64,000 bases of DNA from Poa pratensis. Its lineage: Eukaryota; Streptophyta; Magnoliopsida; Poales; Poaceae. Shown here one piece after another: positions 58,251 through 64,000 of the stretch (positions within the stretch are counted from its first letter, which is position 1; each line of letters opens with the position of its first letter). The notes under the pieces were generated by a model. It did not search any database and was not told the origin of the DNA. It saw only the letters and a list, made by a program, of their open reading frames with translations. A program made the translations under genes and the position numbers. The stretch is from assembly GCA_947311845.1 (NCBI GenBank), contig CAMZMU010000111.1:26419638-26483637 (forward strand). Reading direction: 5' to 3'.

Positions 58251-58319
58251 GACGGTTGTAGAACATCAGAGACGTCTTGCCGAACGGCACACAACTAGCG
58301 TCTACCTTTGCCACCGAAT

Positions 58320-58487
58320 CCAATGGTTGGATTTAGCCTACCTGATGGCATGTTCCCTGGCATTATTGTGTTCGTCCTTGTTCACCGGCCAGCCATTGGA
58401 GCCACCTCCCGTAGGACGGTGAATAAGGACAACACAACGACGCTGTTGGAAACACAAGCCCTCAGGTAGGTTGAATCCAACCACTGG
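58320..58487 (+). ncRNA. Fold-back 2: ~70-nt imperfect arms
   Basis: CCAATGGTTGGATTTAGCCT at 58319-58338 faces the complement of 58468-58487, with pairing continuing through GTTCGTCCTTGTTCACCGG (about 58370-58388) against the arm starting near 58414. Bulges and mismatches are scattered, as in plant miRNA precursors. Confidence 0.5.
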
Positions 58488-58528
58488 ATTAGGGTGACAC
58501 AATGATGATTTGCAGTATACAAAGCATT

Positions 58529-58611
58529 CGGATTCCCGTCATGCAGCCCTACGGTGCATTTGATATGCAGTCACTCACGAGGCACCGTAGGGCTGTATGA
58601 CGGGGAAACCG
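58529..58611 (+). ncRNA. Fold-back 3: ~29-bp arms, 24-base loop
   Basis: 58529-58557 (with GCAGCCCTACGGTGC) pairs with 58582-58611 (GCACCGTAGGGCTGT). There are about three mismatches and one bulge. Confidence 0.5.
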
Positions 58612-58798
58612 TGTGTTTTGGTCAGTTTTGCTTATATATAAGGAGGCTCACACCACCCTCCGTCCCCTCCCCAGGGTGCTGCCAGCGGTGTATAACAGTA
58701 GATGTATGGTTAAATAAAAATGGACCCGAGCAATGTATTAATTATGGTTTTCACCACATAAAGGTTTAATACATTATTACACATCACCAACAACATCC

Positions 58799-61700
58799 CT
58801 ATCTAGTGTTCACTTTTTTCTTCTTGTGTGTCCCTTTCTTCTTATTGCGCCGTAGCCATGGACAATCTTCATCATTTAACACGATGCTTGGGTCAGTTTT
58901 CACTTTGAAGGGCGGAATTTCATGAAACTTATTGTAATCTTCTGACATGTCTGTCTTGTCCTCCACTCCCACGATGTTTCTTTTCCCTGAAAGAACTATG
59001 TGGCGCTTTGGCTGATCGTATGATGTATCCGCTTGCTTATCTTTTCTTTTTTTCGGTCTGGAAGACATGTCCTTCACATAGAAAACCTGAGCCACATCAT
59101 TGGCTAGGACGAATGGCTCGGTGTGGTACCCAAGATTGTTGAGATCCACTGTAGTCATTCCGTACCGCCGGTCTATCTCTACCCCGCCTGACAGGTTGAC
59201 CCATTTGCACTGAAACAAAGGGATCTTAAAAGAAGGTCCATAGTCAAGTTCCCATATCTGCTGTATGCAACCATAATATGTGTCCTTTGTCCCATCGTCG
59301 TTTGTTGCATCAAAGCGGACACCACTGTTTTGGTTACTGCTCTTTTTGTCTTGGGTTTCCGTGTAAAATGTATTCCCATTTATCTCGTACCCTTGGAAAG
59401 TCAATATAGTCGAAGATGGTGACTTGGCCAACAAGTATAGCTCATCTCCAACAGTGGTGTTATTAATGAGATGTGTACGCAACCAACTGCCGAAAGTTCC
59501 ACGTGCTTTCCTTTAATCCAGAAGTTAGTCTCCTCCGGGTATTCGGAGCGTAAAATATCCATGTGTTTCACGATATACGGAGCCACCAATCTGGAATTTT
59601 GTAGAACTGTGTAGTGTGCTTGAGTGAAAGAATGCCCGTCCATACATGTTGTTGCTTTCTTTCCTAGCGTGCCTTTTCCACGCAGTCTCCCCTCATGGCG
59701 CGATTGAGGAACACCGATCGGCTTAAGATCAGGAATAAAGTCAACACAAAACTCAATGACCTCCTCTGTTCCATAGCCCTTGGACATGCTTCCTTCTGGC
59801 CTAGCACGGTTATGAACGTATTTCTTTAAGACTCCCATGAACCTCTCAAAGGGGAACATGTTGTGTAGAAATACAGGACCGAGAATGGAAATCTCTTCGA
59901 CTAGGTGAACTATGAGGTGCGTCATAATATTGAAGAAGGACGGTGGAAACACCAACTCGAAGCTGACAAGACATTGGACCACACCTCTGTAAACTTGGTA
60001 GAGTTGCTGGATCGATTACCTTCTGAGAAATTGCATTGAGGAATGCACATAGCTTCACAATGGGTACTCGAACGTTTTCCGGTAGAAGCCCCCTCAATGC
60101 AACCGGAAGTAATTGTGTCATAATCACGTGGCAGTCATGAGACTTCAGGTTTTGGAACTTTTTCTCTGCCATGTTTATTATTCCCTTTATATTCGACGAG
60201 TAGCCAGACGGGACCTTGATACTGCTCAGGACTTGAAAAAAGATCTCCTTCTCTTCTTTGGTAAGAGCGTAGCTGGCAGTACCTTGGTACTTCTCTGGAT
60301 TCAGGTTGTCTCGTTCGTGCGTACTTTGCTGGTCCTGCCGTGCATCCGATGTATCTTTCTTCTTCCCATACACGCCTAAGAATTTAGCAGGTTCACGCAA
60401 AGATTTTTCGTCACGTGCATCACGTCGATGGCAGAGCGAACCTCTAGGATTTTCCAATAGGGTAAATCCCAAAATATAGCACTTCTTCCACATGGGTACG
60501 TGTCCATCAGCGTCTTTCGGAACATTTAGACTGCCAGGACCCTTTCCAAATATTACTTCCAAATCCTTGACCATGCCATATATAACATCACCATCAGGGC
60601 GTGTAGGCTTCGTTCGGTTATCTGCCTCACCTTTGAAATGTTTGCCTGCTTTTTTACGGGATGCCTGTTTGGAAGAAATCGACGATGACCAAGGTACACA
60701 TTCTTGTTACCTAAATATATACTGTCAGTCTTATCTAAACAGTGCGTGCATGCATTGTATCCCTTGTTTGACTGTCCTGAAATGTTACTAAGAGCAGGCC
60801 AATCATTGATGGTTACAAACAGCAACGCTCGTAGGCCAAATTCCTCCTGTTTGTACTCATCCCACACACGTACGCCTTCGTCAGACCACAACTGTAAAAG
60901 TTCGTCAACTAATGGCCTCAGATACACATCAATGTCGTTGCCGGGTTGCTCGGGCCTTGGATAAGCACTGGCATCATAATATACTTTTGCTTCATGCACA
61001 ACCAAGGAGGAAGGTTATAGATACATAGAGTCACGGGCCAGGTGCTATGACTGCTGCTCTGCTCCCCAAACGGATTCAAGCCATCTGTACTTAGACCAAA
61101 CCTTAAGTTCCTTGCGTCAGCTGCAAAATCCTTGAACTCACTGTCGATGTTTCTCCACTGCGACCCATCTGCGGGGTGTCTCAGCATCTCGTCTTCCTTA
61201 CGGTCTTCTTTGTGCCATCGCAACAACTTGGCATGCTCTTTGTTTCGGAACAAACGTTTCAACCGTGGTATTATAGGAGCATACCACATCACCTTCGCGG
61301 GAACCCTCTTCCTGGGGCTCGGCTCGCCCTCAACATCACCTGGGTCATCTCGCCCGATCTTATACCGCAATGCACCGCATATCGGGCATGCATTCAAATT
61401 CTCGTACTTCTCACCGCGGTAGAGGATGCAGTCATTGATGCATGCATGTATCTTCTCCACCTCTAATCCTAGAGGGCAGACAATCTTCTTTGCTTCGTAT
61501 GTATTGTGCGGCAATTCATTATTCCTTGGAAGACTCTTCTTAAATATTTGTAGCAACTCCTGAAATGCCTTGTCAGATATTCCATTCTTTGCCTTCCACT
61601 GCAGCAATTCCAGGGTGGTACCCAGCTTTTTCTGGCCATCTTCACAATTTGGGTACAACAATTTTTTGTGATCCTCTAACATGCGCTCCAACTTCGACCA

Positions 61701-62114
61701 CTCGTTTTCACTTCCGCACTTCATCTGTTCATCAAGAATGACCCGACGAAGATCATCATCATCGGACTCATCAACAATGACCTCGAGCTCAACTTCGTCT
61801 TCCCCCATTGTAGTATCACCGTGTTCAGAGAACACAGGATAGTTGTCATCATCCTCTTCTTCAGGGTCTTCCATTATAACCCCTCTTTCTCCATGCTTGG
61901 TCCAACAAAAATAATTGGGCATGAAGCCTTGTCGCAACAAGTGGGAGTGTATGGTTCTTACGCTCGGGTAATTCCTCGTATTCCGACATTCATCACATGG
62001 ACAAATCATAAAACCATTCTTCAGCTTGTTTAACTTAACCACATCGAGAAAACGATGCATGCCATCAATGAACTCGGGACAGCGTCGATCACCGTACATC
62101 CATTCTCGGCTCAT
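58799..62114 (-). pseudogene. TNP2 transposase (Transposase_21)
   Basis: This is the CACTA transposase that cuts element ends. The ATG at 62114-62112 follows ATGCAG, a likely splice acceptor; an in-frame ATG at 62120 is the alternative. Order: Transpos_assoc (REWMYGDRRCPEFIDGMHRF; ICPCDECRN, about 62110-61900); an acidic linker (about 61860-61740); Transposase_21 core (CPICGALRYK at 61390, LLRWHKEDRKEDEMLRHPAD, STDGLNPFG, TINDWPALSN, YNACTHCLD, about 61400-60700); DUF4218 (FNIMTHLIVHLVEEI and NRARPEGSMSKGY, about 59960-59780); DUF4216 (YYGCIQQIWELDYGP, about 59280-59200); Lys-rich tail. Breaks: one-base losses near 60950, 60655 and 59497, and one opposite change near 59990. Confidence 0.92.
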
Positions 62115-62281
62115 CTGCATTACATAAATACATCAAAAACCATTACACCAGCTAAATAATGAATAGAGATACGTGACCAAATTAATTAATACAAGTTCAT
62201 CACATTAAAACCAAAGTAGAGTAGTGCCCAAATGTAATACATAGTTCTCACGAAACATACATCAACGAAACTAACATACAA

Positions 62282-62935
62282 CTATCTAAAGAATTTAAAT
62301 CCAACAACAAATGCGATCAGAATCGCAACCAAGGTAACTATTGAACCAACAGCATAATGATACCAAGCCTCTTGACTAATGGCATATTTTCTAATCTTTT
62401 TAAGCTTGACGCGCATTGCATCCATCTTCCTCTCGTAGCAGCGACGACGTCGGCAAGCTCGACCCCGTGAGCATCAACGATGTCGGCAATCTTCAAGTCC
62501 AATACCATCTTCTCTTCCAGGCATTGGAGACGAAGATCTTCACTTATCTTCAATTTTGCTTTAAATCGTTGTTTTCTTTTTCTAAAAACTCGACAATAGG
62601 GTCGGCTGGAATTTCCGGTTCAACTACCTCCTAAATAAAATATATCTATGTCAAGTTGGTCGGCATGATTGTTATAAACACGAAACAAAAAAATAGTTAT
62701 AAAAATATACCACATCGAATCATAGACCGGACGAGGGCCGACGGGGACGGATATCAAAACCATGACACTATACATATAAAAAAACATAAGAAAATTATAC
62801 AAGAAATAATTATGCATTTAAATCATATAACTAACATTTTTTAAAATAAAAGATAAAAAAGAGGCTCACCGAGGTGGTGTCGGTGACGGAGCGGCGCGGG
62901 CGATCGACGCGGTCAGGAAGGGGACGGGACGACAC
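62282..62935 (-). pseudogene. Third CACTA gene: coiled-coil protein with C-terminal membrane segment
   Basis: Exon pieces are visible at about 62882-62935 (ends in donor GTGAGC), 62704-62760 (ISVPVGPRPVYDS) and 62282-62632. The last begins EVVEPEIPADPIVEFLEKEN, forms a helical heptad region (KISEDLRLQCLEEKMVLDLK) and ends KIRKYAISQEAWYHYAVGSI, then about 20 hydrophobic residues to a TAG at 62284-62282. One-base losses near 62548 and 62436 split it. I recall similar small proteins beside TNP2 in grass CACTAs but know no function. It may share a transcript with TNP2, as tnpA and tnpD do in maize Spm. Confidence 0.6.
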
Positions 62936-63107
62936 TATAAAACACAAATTATACTTTAATTTGAGCTCAAAATGCATATAAAACAAATGAAATCCCTAAC
63001 TTAGGAATTTCATCAAACACCTTGCAAGCACCACCAAAATCAAACTTGCTAAACTTGCACGAAAATGAGCTAAACTTGAAATGCCGGAAGAGAAGATGAA
63101 GTTGCTA

Positions 63108-63120
63108 ACCCTTATATATG
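63108..63120 (-). promoter_or_regulatory. Probable promoter TATA for TNP2/third gene
   Basis: CATATATAAGGG on the minus strand, about 170 bases before the first recognisable exon and inside the subterminal region. Confidence 0.5.
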
Positions 63121-63257
63121 TAGGTGCCACAATCTTGGAAGTTGTTGGAGAAAATGGTGGTCAATTTGAGCTTGGGAGAGCTAAAGAGAGAGGAAAAATG
63201 GAGTGAGTTGAGCTAAAAATTTCAGCTCGGGTGGAAGAAGGTTATAGTGGCCGGGAC

Positions 63258-63539
63258 CTTTAGTACCGGTTTTTTATAGCAACCGGTACTAAAGGTCTAG
63301 GCGTGGGGCCACAGACCGCGGCCGCATGTGCCGGCGGGGGCTCCACCCCTTTAGTACCGGTTTTTAATAGAAACCGGTACGAAAGGTCTGTCTTTAGTAC
63401 CGGTTTCTATGAAAAACCGGTACTAAAGGTCCTCGCCGCGGTGCCGCGAACGCAACCGGTGCTAATGCGCTCTTTTAGTACCGGTTTTAGTACAACCGGT
63501 ACTAAATGTGGCGCACCAAAACCTCCTTTTCTACTAGTG
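63258..63539 (-). repeat. Right TIR and subterminal palindromes
   Basis: Inverted TTTAGTACCGGTTT/AAACCGGTACTAAAG pairs at about 63258-63296, 63349-63388, 63392-63429 and 63473-63505 lead to the CACTA end at 63539. Confidence 0.9.
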
Positions 63540-63542
63540 ATA

Positions 63543-64000
63543 AGAATATGATTACGCATCCAAGACGACCGGAAGAACCATGGATTCTCCTGGACGCCGC
63601 TATGGCTGGTCCAGGTCTCCAGGGAACGCACGCCGGCCGTTGATGCTGGCCAAACATGCCCAGTGCAGAAGTGCCCTAGCTAGGTTGCGTTCACAAGTCA
63701 CAACGGCGATTGGCCATTGATGATGCTCTGATACCGACGACCAAACCAGAAAAATCCCTCGGGACGTGTGATCGGTACTGTCGGCGGCGGCGCCAAAGAA
63801 TGATAAGCGAATCGGGGCCGGAGTGCCGTATCTGCTTAACTGAATGTGAAGTTGCCGTCACAAATGTTGTGTCTTGCAGTTGTATTCCTCTGTAGTGCTC
63901 TGGGATCACTGTATGGGCCGCTGGTCATATGTGGCATGTCTTGCTGCTCCTCCAGTCAGTTCTTGAAGCAACTAGGATTCTCGTTTTAATCCTGGCTGAG
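63543..64000. other. Right flank, no gene recognised
   Basis: Continuous with 51068 before CACTA insertion. Short frames on both strands show no motif. Confidence 0.5.

Larger units (their letters stand above)
51072..63539 (-). mobile_element. CACTA transposon with full gene set, 12.5 kb
   Basis: Ends CACTAGTACAGAGC (51072) and, complement, CACTAGTAGAAAAGGAGG (63539). The target duplication ATA is at 51069-51071 and 63540-63542. Subterminal palindromes of the CTTTAGTACCGGTT/AACCGGTACTAAAG type lie at both ends. Three minus-strand gene modules are present, each with some single-base breaks. Because those breaks are nearly all one-base losses in short runs, the element may be closer to intact than it looks. 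Confidence 0.95.

Noticed and set aside
1..64000. CRISPR arrays or bacterial operons
   Set aside because: Regular repeats here are transposon or satellite units; gene structure with introns and TE content is plant.

Overview
The window looks like intergenic DNA from a large grass genome, most likely Triticeae (wheat, Aegilops or barley). The evidence is nested LTR retrotransposons, two long CACTA transposons, several LINEs and a large retrotransposon derivative (LARD). The only trace of ordinary host genes is two PGG-domain (ankyrin-family C-terminus) fragments. I saw no rRNA, tRNA or CRISPR. Family assignments rest on protein motifs I recognise; no search was run.

Layout. 1-5792: 3' end of a Ty3/gypsy element on the + strand (integrase tail, repeat-rich 3' UTR, LTR), followed by a second copy of the same UTR and LTR. 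5793-8074: minus-strand gypsy 5' fragment. 8597-8908: PGG fragment. 10137-13238: LINE scraps and a degenerate tandem array. 14276-15936: non-autonomous retroelement with 15-bp target duplications. 15981-25187: a 9.2-kb CACTA (TSD ATA) with no visible transposase, filled by about 10.4 copies of a 663-bp repeat and carrying a nested LINE (15-bp TSD). 25533-30377: a LINE nested in another retroelement. 31383-36066: Ty1/copia without recognisable LTRs. 36219-36797: PGG gene fragment. 38305-50443: a 12.1-kb LARD on the minus strand (TSD ACCAT, 4.65-kb LTRs about 0.3% different) with no gag-pol but one sense and one antisense ORF. 51072-63539: a 12.5-kb CACTA (TSD ATA) with three gene modules on the minus strand and, between them, a plus-strand stretch of repeats, TATA boxes and three fold-backs.

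How the parts relate. In the right-hand CACTA, the TNP2 transposase (58799-62114), the TNPA-like protein with a C48 protease domain (51541-55262) and a small coiled-coil/membrane protein (62282-62935) form an autonomous-type set. The left CACTA appears to depend on a transposase from elsewhere. The LARD must borrow gag-pol. The 14276 and 25533 elements share a LINE-like 3' tail and probably used the same LINE machinery.

One caution affects many entries. At least 15 of the 18 or so reading-frame breaks I traced across unrelated elements are single-base losses, mostly in homopolymer runs. Several 'pseudogene' calls may therefore reflect sequence quality rather than decay. The premature stops are different: three of them are CGA to TGA, the pattern of methylated-CpG decay.
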